A stretch of 64,000 nucleotides of DNA from Pigmentiphaga litoralis (GTDB taxonomy: Bacteria > Pseudomonadota > Gammaproteobacteria > Burkholderiales > Burkholderiaceae_B): contig NZ_JACCBP010000003.1 in the NCBI RefSeq assembly GCF_013408655.1, positions 434,001 to 498,000 on the forward strand. The letters are read 5' to 3'. Of this stretch, positions 9,377 to 17,264 are shown piece after piece (the stretch's first letter is position 1; each line of letters starts with the position of its first letter). Under the pieces are notes generated by a model. That model was not told the DNA's origin, searched no databases, and saw only the letters and a list, made by a program, of their open reading frames with translations. Both the position numbers and the translations under genes were made by a program.

Positions 9377-10160
9377 CCTCGTCGTCGTCTTTTCCGTCGG
9401 CGTCGGTCACCCAGCGCGCGCGGGATCCCAGCGTGGCGACCACACGCTTCCAGCGCGTTTCGACCGTGCCATCGACTGCCGATTGCTGGGTCGAAATACG
9501 GCAACCCCCTGGATCGATCCGGCTGTCTTCGACCAGCTTCCATTGACCCAACGTCAGTTCTTCGCCCAGGTGCGCGCGGACCAGCTGGATATCGTTGGGA
9601 TTGAGCAGCAGCTGCTTGCCCGTTTCGCCGCCGGTCAGTTGCGCAAAGGCGTCGCGCACCACGGACAGCACCACGTTGCTGTCCGTGCTCAGTTCGCGTC
9701 GCACCACCTGCCGCGCCACTGCCATGGTCAGTTCCAGCAGGGCCGGGGCCAGCGTGTGCTCGAACGTTTCGAATACGGCGCCCGCGCTGTCCGCCAGGAT
9801 GCGCAACCGCTCGGTTTCGTCGTGCGCGGCCGACGCGCCACTGTCGTAGCCCGCGGCGTAGCCTTCGTCGAACGCTTCTTTCCGGATCCGTTCGACTTCG
9901 GCTGGGTCGACCGCGGGTTTGGGCTTGGCGGCCGGCGCAGGCGCCGCGGCGACGGGCCGCAAGGGTTCGACCGGACGCGACCGCGCCGCCAGAGAGTTGG
10001 ACGCCAATTGTTCGGCCGCGATCTTCTCGGCCAGGGTTTGCGGACGGCGTCGATACTGACCCTCCGAACCCGCCGGGAAGGCCTTCAATTTCCAGACGGG
10101 CAGGTCCTCGCCTTCGTCGGCCGACAGGATGCGCCCGCGATGCAGCAGCCGGTCAGACAT
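9360..10160 (-). CDS. fliH: Flagellar assembly protein FliH
   Basis: FliH is the peripheral stalk and negative regulator of FliI; it also docks FliI to FliN. It has 266 residues. The N-terminus is Pro/Ala-rich ([20 protein letters not shown]). A helical segment with [18 protein letters not shown] contains the small-residue spacing typical of FliH. The C-terminal V-ATPase E-like domain includes [17 protein letters not shown]. It overlaps fliG by 8 bases and fliI by 17 bases. Confidence 0.95.
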   Translation of the reverse strand: MSDRLLHRGRILSADEGEDLPVWKLKAFPAGSEGQYRRRPQTLAEKIAAEQLASNSLAARSRPVEPLRPVAAAPAPAAKPKPAVDPAEVERIRKEAFDEGYAAGYDSGASAAHDETERLRILADSAGAVFETFEHTLAPALLELTMAVARQVVRRELSTDSNVVLSVVRDAFAQLTGGETGKQLLLNPNDIQLVRAHLGEELTLGQWKLVEDSRIDPGGCRISTQQSAVDGTVETRWKRVVATLGSRARWVTDADGKDDDEDAGDA

Positions 10161-11166
10161 ACTGTTCCTCGCCTACGCCATCGATGACCAGGTCGCCGGA
10201 CTCCGCCAGGCGGCGCGCCACCTTGAGGATTTCCTTCTGCTGCGCTTCGACTTCCGAAATGCGGGCAGGGCCGCGCGTTTCCAGGTCGTCCCGCAATTGC
10301 TGCGCGGCGCGCGTGGGCATGCAGCGGAAGATCTTGTCGCGCAGTTCGTTGCTGGCGCCCTTGAGCGCCATGACCAGCGCGTCCGGCGTGACTTCGCGCA
10401 GCAGCATCTGCATGCCGCGATCGTCGGCTTCGAGCAGATTGTCGAAGGTGAACATCTCGTCGATGATGCGCTGGGCAAGTTCGGTATCCACCGAGCGCAC
10501 CGACGCAATGATCTGATTTTCGTTCGTCGTGCCGACGTAGTTCAGGATGTCAGCCGCGGTCTTGATGCCGCCAAGCTTGCGGCGCTTGATCTGTTCGTTG
10601 CCCGACAGCATCTTGAGCAGCACGTCGTTCAGCTCGCGCAGGGCCGCCGGCTGAATGCCGTCCAGCGTTGCAATCCGAAGCAGCACGTCCGACCGCACCC
10701 GTTCAGTGAGGTTGTTCAGCACCGCCGCCGACTGGTCAGGCTCCAGATGCACCAGGATCGACGCAATGATCTGCGGATGTTCGTGGCGGATCAGTTCGGC
10801 CACCCCGGTCGGGTCCATCCACTTCAGGCTTTCGATGCCCGACGTATCGCCGGTGTGCAGAATGCGATCCAGCAGGAAACCGGCCTTGTCCGTACCCAGC
10901 GCGCGTGTCAGCACGTTGCGCAGGTAGGCATCGGAATCCGTGCCGATGCCGGTGTGGTCGCTGATGTCTTCTTCAAAACGGGCCAGCACCGAATCCATGT
11001 CTTCGCGCGCAATGCCCTGCATGCCGGCCATGGCCGTGCCGAGCTTCTGCACCTCACGCGGCGCAAGGTACTTCAGCACGGCCGCGGCTTCCTCTTCGCC
11101 CAGCGAGAGCAGCAGGATGGCGCCGTCGGTCACACCTTGATCGACACTGGAGGAGGGGGTCAGCAT
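10153..11166 (-). CDS. fliG: Flagellar motor switch protein FliG
   Basis: FliG couples the MS ring to the C ring and provides the charged torque face that meets MotA. The ATG at 11166 gives 337 residues, close to the usual 330-336; a TTG at 11202 would add 12 unconserved residues. Conserved parts are DGAILLLSLGEEEAAAVLKY, RHEHPQIIASILVHLEPDQS (the EHPQ motif of the middle domain), and a C-terminal domain containing MFTFDNLLEADDRGMQMLLR and LRDKIFRCMPTRAAQQLRDD. Unlike in many relatives it does not overlap fliF: 133 bp separate the genes. Confidence 0.97.
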   Translation of the reverse strand: MLTPSSSVDQGVTDGAILLLSLGEEEAAAVLKYLAPREVQKLGTAMAGMQGIAREDMDSVLARFEEDISDHTGIGTDSDAYLRNVLTRALGTDKAGFLLDRILHTGDTSGIESLKWMDPTGVAELIRHEHPQIIASILVHLEPDQSAAVLNNLTERVRSDVLLRIATLDGIQPAALRELNDVLLKMLSGNEQIKRRKLGGIKTAADILNYVGTTNENQIIASVRSVDTELAQRIIDEMFTFDNLLEADDRGMQMLLREVTPDALVMALKGASNELRDKIFRCMPTRAAQQLRDDLETRGPARISEVEAQQKEILKVARRLAESGDLVIDGVGEEQYV

Positions 11167-11299
11167 GGCGATGATGGGGCTCGCATGGAAAGAATTCGAC
11201 AAATCAGATCGGCCGGCGTGAGCACGGTGGCTGATGTCGTCGTGGCGGGTGCGGTTGTGACGGGTGACGTCATGGCGGATGTCATCGGGGCAGCTGGCA

Positions 11300-12967
11300 T
11301 CAAGGTGCCGACTGCGGGTCGTTCACCCACTGGCGGATGACATTGGCGACCACTTGCGGGTTGTCGCGGGCAAAGCGCCGCACACGTTCAAGCGGATCTT
11401 CGGCTGCTTCGACTTCGCCCGCCACGCCGGCTTCCGGCGGCAGATTCAAACCGTAATTGGGAACGACGGGTTCGGGCGGCGGGGGCGGCGCGGTCATCTG
11501 GCGGACGGCCGGCCGGATCACACCCAGAATCAGGTACAGCACGGCGATCGCCACGATCAGCCCGATGGCAATCTCGCGCGCCAGGCCGATCACTTCGGAC
11601 TGCTGCCAGAACGCCACTTCTTCCGGCTTTTCCAGCGCGTTCTCGTTGAACGGAATGTTGATGACCGACACCGAATCGCGCCGGTCAGGACTGAAGCCGA
11701 CCGCGTCATTGACCAGCGCCTTGATCTGGGCGAGTTCTTCGGGCGTCAGGGCCGTGTTCACCACGGCGCCATTGACCGTGCTGCTACGGTGGTTGACCAC
11801 GACGGCGGTCGAGATGCGACGCACGCGGCCAACCGGCTCCCGCACATAGCGCACGGTCTTGTCGACTTCGTAGTTGGTGGTGTCGGCGCGCTTGACGCTT
11901 TCCGGCACCGGCGCATTGGGACGTGCGGGCGTCGCGGTCGGGTTGGTGGCGGCGTTGCCCGTGATCGGCGCCGTGGCAACGCCTGGCGGCGTATTGGACA
12001 GCGAACCCGGTACACCGCCGTTCGCGACCGGCACCGGATCATGCGATTCGGAAGACTGCCGGCTGCGGATGGCTGCCTGCGTCGCATCGGTATTGGGCTT
12101 GTAGATTTCGTCGGTCTGTTCGGCACGGCTGAAGTCGAGGTCGATGGCGACCTGGGCGCGCACGTTCTGCCCGCCAACAATCGGCGTCAGCAGGTCGGCG
12201 ATGCGGCGGGTGTATTGCTGCTCCATCGCACGCAGGTATTCCATCTGGCTGGAATCCAGGCCCGACCCCGTCATTTCGCCCGACGACAGCAGGGCGCCTG
12301 TCTGATCCACCACGCTGACGGCACTGGTCGCCATTTCCGGGACCGACGAGGCCACCAGGTGCACGATGCCGGCCACCTGGGCACGTTCGAGCAGGCGGCC
12401 CGGATACATCTGCACGAGCACGGACGCCGTCGGACGGTTCTGTTCACGGATGAAGATGCTGGGCTTCGGAATCGCCAGATGCACCCGCGCCGACTTGACC
12501 GATCCCAGGCTCTGGATCGATCGCGACAGCTCGCCTTCCAGCGCGCGCTGGTAGTTCACCTGTTCCTGGAACTGCGTCAGCCCCATCCGGCTGTTGTCCA
12601 TCAATTCGAAACCGACGTTGCCGGCGCGCGGCAGTCCTTGCGACGCCAGGCCAAGACGAATTTCATGCACGCGTTCCGGCGGCACCATGATGGCGCTGCC
12701 GTTGTCGGTCATCTTGTACGGGATCTTCTGGGCCTGCAGCGCCGTCAGGATGGCGCCGCCGTCCTGGTCGGACAGACCGCTGAACAGCACGCGGTAGGCG
12801 GGTTCACGCGTCCACAGCAAAGTCGCGGCAACGATCGCGATCAGCAACGGGATCCCGATCAGCAGTGCCAGCCGGTTGCGATTCGACAGGCGGCCCAGAG
12901 CCTCCTGGAATGGGTTCGTCCGTGCCGGCGAAGGCGCGTTGAGAGAGGGATCGAGAGCGTCTGCCAT
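11300..12967 (-). CDS. fliF: Flagellar MS-ring protein FliF
   Basis: FliF forms the MS ring, the first structure of the basal body. The ATG at 12967 (MADALDPSLN) gives 555 residues, the usual length; the frame upstream encodes His/Pro-rich shadow sequence. Membrane segments are at the N-terminus (LALLIGIPLLIAIVAATLLW) and near the C-terminus (IAIGLIVAIAVLYLILGVI). Between them is the YscJ/FliF ring region (YRVLFSGLSDQDGGAILTAL, RALEGELSRSIQSLGSVKSA). The C-terminal tail NPQVVANVIRQWVND is the FliG-binding signature. First gene of the long minus-strand operon, divergent from fliE. Confidence 0.97.
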   Translation of the reverse strand: MADALDPSLNAPSPARTNPFQEALGRLSNRNRLALLIGIPLLIAIVAATLLWTREPAYRVLFSGLSDQDGGAILTALQAQKIPYKMTDNGSAIMVPPERVHEIRLGLASQGLPRAGNVGFELMDNSRMGLTQFQEQVNYQRALEGELSRSIQSLGSVKSARVHLAIPKPSIFIREQNRPTASVLVQMYPGRLLERAQVAGIVHLVASSVPEMATSAVSVVDQTGALLSSGEMTGSGLDSSQMEYLRAMEQQYTRRIADLLTPIVGGQNVRAQVAIDLDFSRAEQTDEIYKPNTDATQAAIRSRQSSESHDPVPVANGGVPGSLSNTPPGVATAPITGNAATNPTATPARPNAPVPESVKRADTTNYEVDKTVRYVREPVGRVRRISTAVVVNHRSSTVNGAVVNTALTPEELAQIKALVNDAVGFSPDRRDSVSVINIPFNENALEKPEEVAFWQQSEVIGLAREIAIGLIVAIAVLYLILGVIRPAVRQMTAPPPPPEPVVPNYGLNLPPEAGVAGEVEAAEDPLERVRRFARDNPQVVANVIRQWVNDPQSAP

Positions 12968-13189
12968 GACTGATGCGGAAATGCCTGGGTACTCGTGCGG
13001 ATGCGTGGAATGCCTGTGCCGGATGGCGCCAGGCACGGGCACTGACCCATTCCTGAATACATGCATTACATGATGCAAAATGTCACAAGCAAGTGTCGAA
13101 TAGACGCAGGATTACCCCCCACTTCTCCTGCTCTTGCGCCAGGGGTGCCCTATATCATTGCCCCATCTTTTCATCGCCGGGCTTCCACC

Positions 13190-13546
13190 ATGGACCGCAT
13201 CCAGAACGTCTTGTCTTCCACGCTGGCCGCATCGGAAGGCGCGTCCACCGGCATGGCGCGGGCCGCGCAGATGCTCGGACGCCCCGAAGCACTGATTGGC
13301 GGCGGCGCAGCGGAAGGTCCCGCGCCCAGCTTCTCCAACATCCTGTCCAGTGCGATCCAGTCGGTGAATTCCGCACAGAACCAATCCAAAGTGTTGCAAC
13401 GGGGCTACCAGATGGGCGACCCGGAAGTGGGCCTCGAGCAGACGATGATCGCCATGAACAAGGCGAGCCTGTCGTTCCAGATGCTGACCCAGGCTCGCAA
13501 CAAGGTGGTGCAGGCGTATACCGACGTCATGAACATGCCGGTGTAA
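13190..13546 (+). CDS. fliE: Flagellar hook-basal body complex protein FliE
   Basis: FliE joins the MS ring to the rod and is the first exported rod component. The ATG at 13190 (MDRIQNVLSS) gives 118 residues; FliE proteins are about 100-115 long. The C-terminal signature is clear: MGDPEVGLEQTMIAMNKASL followed by FQMLTQARNKVVQAYTDVMN. It is transcribed divergently from fliF. The 222 bp between the two starts (12968-13189) must hold both promoters; I see a small inverted repeat TGCAT/ATGCA (13062-13077) but no confident -10/-35 pair or FlhDC box. Confidence 0.96.
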   Translation: MDRIQNVLSSTLAASEGASTGMARAAQMLGRPEALIGGGAAEGPAPSFSNILSSAIQSVNSAQNQSKVLQRGYQMGDPEVGLEQTMIAMNKASLSFQMLTQARNKVVQAYTDVMNMPV

Positions 13547-13627
13547 GCGTGGTCACGGCGCCACGGCAGGCTGGTGTTGCTGCCGTCTCACATCCTCGGG
13601 CTCTTCTCTCTGTGTATTCCTGCTGAT

Positions 13628-14290
13628 ATGACTTCCCTGGCAGCGACGGCTGTTGCTCCGTCCCCACACGACTGTGTGGGTGGCGTCACGCTGTACCGCT
13701 ATCGGCTGTCCGGGCACTCGCACCGCGTCCAGTTATTCCTGTCGCTGCTGGATATTCCTTGTCGCTCCGTCGACATCGATCTGTTCAAACGCGAACATCG
13801 GCAGCCCGACTTCCTTGCCCTGAATCCCTTCGGGCAGGTGCCGGTACTGATTGACGACGGGGTGGTCCTGACCGACTCCAACGCGATCCTGGTGTACCTG
13901 GCCAGCCGTTATGTGCCGGGAACGCCGTGGTATCCGGGCGACGCCATCACCCGGAGCCGCATCCAGCGCTGGCTGTCCGTGGCAGCGGGTCCACTGGTGT
14001 CGGGGCCGGCACTCGCCAGGCGGATCCGGGTCTATAAGCTCGATCAGGACCCGACCGCCGCGATCGATGCCGCCCACGGATTGCTGGCGGTGCTGGAAAC
14101 GCAATTAAGCGCGTGGCCGTATCTCGCAGGCGACAGCGTCAGCATCGCCGACATCGCGTTATATACCTACGTGGCCCATGCGCCCGAGGGCGGCGTGATG
14201 CTGGAGGGCTATCCCGCCGTTGTCGCGTGGCTGCGACAGATCGAGGCCTTGCCCGGGTTCGTGGCAATGGGACGCCTGGAACGGGAATAG
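13628..14290 (+). CDS. Glutathione S-transferase family protein
   Basis: This is a cytosolic GST of 220 residues, a normal length. The N-terminal thioredoxin-like half shows YRLSGHSHRVQLFLSLLDIP, then LALNPFGQVPVLIDDG with the cis-Pro of the glutathione site (QVPVL) and LTDSNAILVYLASRY, in which the Asp-Ser pair usually contacts the glutamyl end of glutathione. The C-terminal half is helical, with the common SIADIALYTYVAHAPEGG motif. The ATG at 13628 is chosen because the longer frame adds residues with no GST similarity. It has no known flagellar role. Its stop codon abuts, base to base, the stop of the convergent gene at 14291. Substrate cannot be told. Confidence 0.9.
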   Translation: MTSLAATAVAPSPHDCVGGVTLYRYRLSGHSHRVQLFLSLLDIPCRSVDIDLFKREHRQPDFLALNPFGQVPVLIDDGVVLTDSNAILVYLASRYVPGTPWYPGDAITRSRIQRWLSVAAGPLVSGPALARRIRVYKLDQDPTAAIDAAHGLLAVLETQLSAWPYLAGDSVSIADIALYTYVAHAPEGGVMLEGYPAVVAWLRQIEALPGFVAMGRLERE

Positions 14291-14776
14291 TCAGCGGCGA
14301 TTCGCCGATGCCCCCGTCGGGTTCACGCCTGGCGCACTGACTGCGCTGCCCGTGCCTGCGCTGCCCCTGCCGGGGCTGCCCGTGCCGGCCACCGGATTTC
14401 CCAGGCCGGCCACCGGACTCCCCACTGGCAGGTCACCCGCCACCCGCGCACCCGCCCGCTCATCCTGCCGATAGACCCACGCCAGGACTTCCGCCACCGC
14501 CACATACAAGGACGGAGGGATACGTGCGTCCAGATCCACTTTCATGAGCAGATCGATCAATTCGCGAGAGCTGTGCACGAATACGCCGGCATCGCGAGCC
14601 TGCTTCAGGATGGCATCGGCCACCAGCCCGCTGCCCTTGGCCACCACGACCGGCGTCTTGCGTTCGCGTTCATATCGCAGCGCGACCGCCAGGTGGCGTT
14701 TCGGATCGGCCGTGTTGTCGCCCTCAAGGGGCGGGCCGTTACCCAGGCCGTGCGAGGTTTCGTGGGGAACACTCAT
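14291..14776 (-). CDS. FlhB C-terminal-domain homologue (FhlB/YlqH-like) with Gly/Pro/Ala repeat tail
   Basis: A 161-residue soluble protein matching only the cytoplasmic FlhB/YscU domain: RHLAVALRYERERKTPVVVA, KGSGLVADAILKQARDAGVF and the ending PPSLYVAVAEVLAWVYR are close to the FlhB domain at 31904. The autocleavage NPTH motif is absent; the matching place reads DPKRHLAVALRY, so it should not self-cleave. After about residue 115 the tail is a degenerate Gly-Pro-Ala repeat (VAGLGNPVAGTGSPGRG and similar), encoded by short GC-rich DNA repeats. It overlaps the upstream FliK-like gene by 4 bases. FhlB-type proteins can partly replace the FlhB C-domain in some bacteria; its role here is inferred. 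Confidence 0.85.
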   Translation of the reverse strand: MSVPHETSHGLGNGPPLEGDNTADPKRHLAVALRYERERKTPVVVAKGSGLVADAILKQARDAGVFVHSSRELIDLLMKVDLDARIPPSLYVAVAEVLAWVYRQDERAGARVAGDLPVGSPVAGLGNPVAGTGSPGRGSAGTGSAVSAPGVNPTGASANRR

Positions 14777-16050
14777 GACCGATCCGCCGTTGATCGTGTC
14801 GCCGGCGCCACACTCAGGCCGGTCATCTGCAAGCCGCGGGCGTCCAACGACGTTTGCAGTTCGGCCGACGTCGACGTCAATGCCGCCTGCAGATCCCGCA
14901 GTGCCTGGCCCTTGGTGGTCTTGCCATCGGGCCGGACGGTCACATTCGCCTGCGTGCCTGCCAGCGCCACGTCGAGCTCGAGCTTGCCCAGATTCGGCGC
15001 GTCGATCTGGATCTTGACCCGCCAGGACAGCGGGATGTCATCGGACCGCGGCCCATTGTCGTCGGGTTCGATTTCCAGGGAAAACGGTCGTCCTTCCCAG
15101 GAACCCAGCAGCCCCATGCGCCCGGTTTCGAGCAGCGCAATCTGATCCTGGACGATCGGCCGGACATCGGCGGGAATCGCGCCCAAGGCGGCCTGCAGGC
15201 CCTTGGCGGCGCTTTGTTCGGGCGTGGAGGGCAGGGGCGCCATGTCCGTTGTTTTTCCGGCGGCATCCGGCTTGGCGGGCACGCCCGGCGACAGCGCAGC
15301 CTGCGGTTCGGCCCGCAAGGCATCCAGCGACCGCCGGCCTTCCTGCCATTCCTGCAGATGGGATTCGTAGAACAGTCCGGAATGTTCGACGGCGTGCTGG
15401 ATTTTTTGCGCAGACGCCGTGGTGTCCGTCTGCCCGTCGAGCGCCAGGGGCGCCAAGGGCACAAGGCGTTGCGGACTGTCGGGAGACGAGGCCAGGGCAG
15501 ACAGCAAACGCGCCGATCCGCTCAACTGGACGTTGACCTCACTCGACGCCGTCTTCAGTTCGGCCAATGCCGGCAACGCCACGGGAGCGATACCTACCCG
15601 GCGAATACCGGTGACCGGATCGATATCGGGCGCGTCCGCGATATCGCCAGCAGCGCCGGTTGCGGCGGCATCCGCAGTCTGAGCGCCGGCACGCACCCGC
15701 GTCGTGGCCGGACCACCCTGGGCAAACTCACGGGAATCGAGCAGCCGCAAAATGACGTTTGCACCCTCGGCGAGCGCCTGGCGCGTATTGATCAGGTACG
15801 ACTTGCCGCCGATATCGACCAGTGCTTCGGACTCGCTGTTGGCCTGTAGCACCGTCGCGCGCACCAACCCCGCTGGTTGAGAGGGCGGAGGTGTCCGGCC
15901 CGATGACACATCAACCGGGCTGCCTTTGCCGCCGGGGCCGCTGGCCAGCTTGGCCAGGATCGCCTCACGGGCGTCCTCGCGATACCGTTCCCACGATTGG
16001 ACCGACGTGACAGGACTGACCGGCCGTGCATTGCGCGCGTCAGTTACCAC
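14773..16050 (-). CDS. Second FliK-like hook-length control family protein
   Basis: A 425-residue protein with a low-complexity N-terminus and a C-terminal half resembling the Flg_hook domain: KIQIDAPNLGKLELDVALAG, then TQANVTVRPDGKTTKGQALR and DLQAALTSTSAELQTSLDAR. The N-terminal part contains VLQANSESEALVDIGGKSYL, which is seen in the FliK-like proteins paired with FhlB genes. It is distinct from fliK at 6014 and overlaps the FhlB-like gene by 4 bases, so the two are made together. By analogy it may be an exported partner of that protein; whether it controls hook length is unknown. Confidence 0.8.
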   Translation of the reverse strand: MVTDARNARPVSPVTSVQSWERYREDAREAILAKLASGPGGKGSPVDVSSGRTPPPSQPAGLVRATVLQANSESEALVDIGGKSYLINTRQALAEGANVILRLLDSREFAQGGPATTRVRAGAQTADAAATGAAGDIADAPDIDPVTGIRRVGIAPVALPALAELKTASSEVNVQLSGSARLLSALASSPDSPQRLVPLAPLALDGQTDTTASAQKIQHAVEHSGLFYESHLQEWQEGRRSLDALRAEPQAALSPGVPAKPDAAGKTTDMAPLPSTPEQSAAKGLQAALGAIPADVRPIVQDQIALLETGRMGLLGSWEGRPFSLEIEPDDNGPRSDDIPLSWRVKIQIDAPNLGKLELDVALAGTQANVTVRPDGKTTKGQALRDLQAALTSTSAELQTSLDARGLQMTGLSVAPATRSTADRS

Positions 16051-16106
16051 GGGGTTCTCGCGATACGTCGCGCCATCGGCAGCCTGTCAACAAAAGGGAA
16101 AAGCGG

Positions 16107-16472
16107 TCAGCGGAAGGAATGCGTGCGCATCCGTCCAGGTGTCGGTCTGAGGATTCTATCCAGTTCTGCCAGACGCGGCTGCGCCAGTCCGCGAATGGCT
16201 GCGTCGTCCGCCAGCACCTTGCGCACCAGGCGCATGCATTCGAGCCGTTCGGCCTCGTCGATCGGGACCAGACTGGCGTGCTTGAGAAAGTCGATCAAGC
16301 GCCCGCACGACTGCTCGCCCGCCGTCACGGCGTCCCAGTCGCCGCGCTCGGCGGCGTCCAGCATGGCGGAACTGATTTCAGCAAATCCCTCGTAAACGGA
16401 TTGGAGGGTCGTCTCGGAACCCCTTGACGGGGTGTTGGGCGCTGCGGCGTGCACTGCGAGATTGGGCGACAT
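16107..16472 (-). CDS. fliT: Flagellar export chaperone FliT
   Basis: FliT-type proteins are small helical chaperones for the filament cap FliD; in enterics FliT also inhibits FlhDC. The ATG at 16472 (MSPNLAVHAA) gives 121 residues, the family length. The helical core includes LQSVYEGFAEISSAMLDAAE and IDEAERLECMRLVRKVLADD. FliT is poorly conserved, so the call depends on size, helix content and location 3' of fliS-fliD. The 238 bp between the fliT start and fliS stop holds no gene I can support. Confidence 0.8.
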   Translation of the reverse strand: MSPNLAVHAAAPNTPSRGSETTLQSVYEGFAEISSAMLDAAERGDWDAVTAGEQSCGRLIDFLKHASLVPIDEAERLECMRLVRKVLADDAAIRGLAQPRLAELDRILRPTPGRMRTHSFR

Positions 16473-16710
16473 AAAGGACCTGGATAAGGACCAAGAGAGG
16501 CGGGCGAGTGCCGTAGTGGCTGAGCGCGAGCCGGGATAAAAGGGCAAGAAACGGGTAGTTCGAAAACAACGCCGGTACGACAGCACCGATTGGCTGCGGT
16601 CGGCAGTATGTCAACGACTACCCACGACCGCCATTACGAGAAAGAACGTACGTATATCCGCGTAAGGAGCGACGCGCGAACCGCTGCCGCGCCGTCCGCA
16701 AGTTGATGCC

Positions 16711-17118
16711 TTACGCTGCCGCGTGGGCGCCAGGTTCGATAGCCAGCCAGCTGCTGCGCAAGCCGTCGATCATTTCCGCAATTTCTTCCAGTGGAGCGGC
16801 ATCGTTGTCGGTGCTGCCCTGCAGAATGCGTCGGCACATGTAGTCGTACAGGCGATCCAGTTGAAGGGCGATGTCGCCGCCAGACTTGTGGTCCAGGCTG
16901 GCGCGCAGGCCTTCATCGATGATGCGGGCCGCGCGCGAGACGGCCTTGGCGCGACCAATAGGATCGTTCGCCGTGATGCAACCAATCGCCAGACGCAGGG
17001 ATTCAAGTGCCCCGTCGTAAAGCATCAGAATCAGTTCGTGTGGCGTGGATACCGATACCCCGGTTTCGACCCCGACGCTGGCGTACGCCCGCGCGCCAAA
17101 ATTTGCGAATCCCGACAA
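16711..17118 (-). CDS. fliS: Flagellin export chaperone FliS (TTG start)
   Basis: FliS caps the C-terminal helix of flagellin in the cytosol and delivers it for export. I place the start at a TTG at 17118 because AGGAG lies exactly 6 bases upstream and the product (MSGFANFGARAYASVGVETG) begins like FliS proteins and is 135 residues long, the normal size. The longer frame from a GTG at 17175 adds 19 residues without a ribosome site. Core signatures are STPHELILMLYDGALESLRL and LQLDRLYDYMCRRIL. A weak sigma-28-like promoter lies about 75 bp upstream. Confidence 0.93.
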   Translation of the reverse strand: MSGFANFGARAYASVGVETGVSVSTPHELILMLYDGALESLRLAIGCITANDPIGRAKAVSRAARIIDEGLRASLDHKSGGDIALQLDRLYDYMCRRILQGSTDNDAAPLEEIAEMIDGLRSSWLAIEPGAHAAA

Positions 17119-17192
17119 AGTGATCTCCTGCGCGAGGATGCCCGTCGAGGTCGGAGGGGCCGACCCTTGCACCACATCGCGTTACAAGGGTA

Positions 17193-17219
17193 TTAACGGC
17201 TGGACACAAATATCCTAAA
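17193..17219 (-). promoter_or_regulatory. Weak sigma-28-like promoter upstream of fliS
   Basis: On the minus strand the -10 reads GCCGTTAA (17193-17200), an 11-bp spacer follows, and the -35 position reads TTTAGGAT (17212-17219). The -10 matches the -10 set found at the other late genes, but the -35 matches TAAAGTTT at only 4 of 8 positions. It would start fliS-fliT separately from fliD. Confidence 0.45.
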
Positions 17220-17264
17220 GGTGGAAATGAGGGGATTAATCCTGTCGTTTCCGCGTTTGGGATG

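Noticed and set aside
11264..12973. 569-codon plus-strand frame opposite fliF
   Set aside because: Mirror frame of fliF with His/Arg-rich product and no domain.
14300..14450. Possible mobile repeat (GC-rich) at the end of the FhlB-like gene
   Set aside because: The repeats are in frame and encode a Gly-Pro-Ala tail; they look like coding slippage rather than an inserted element.
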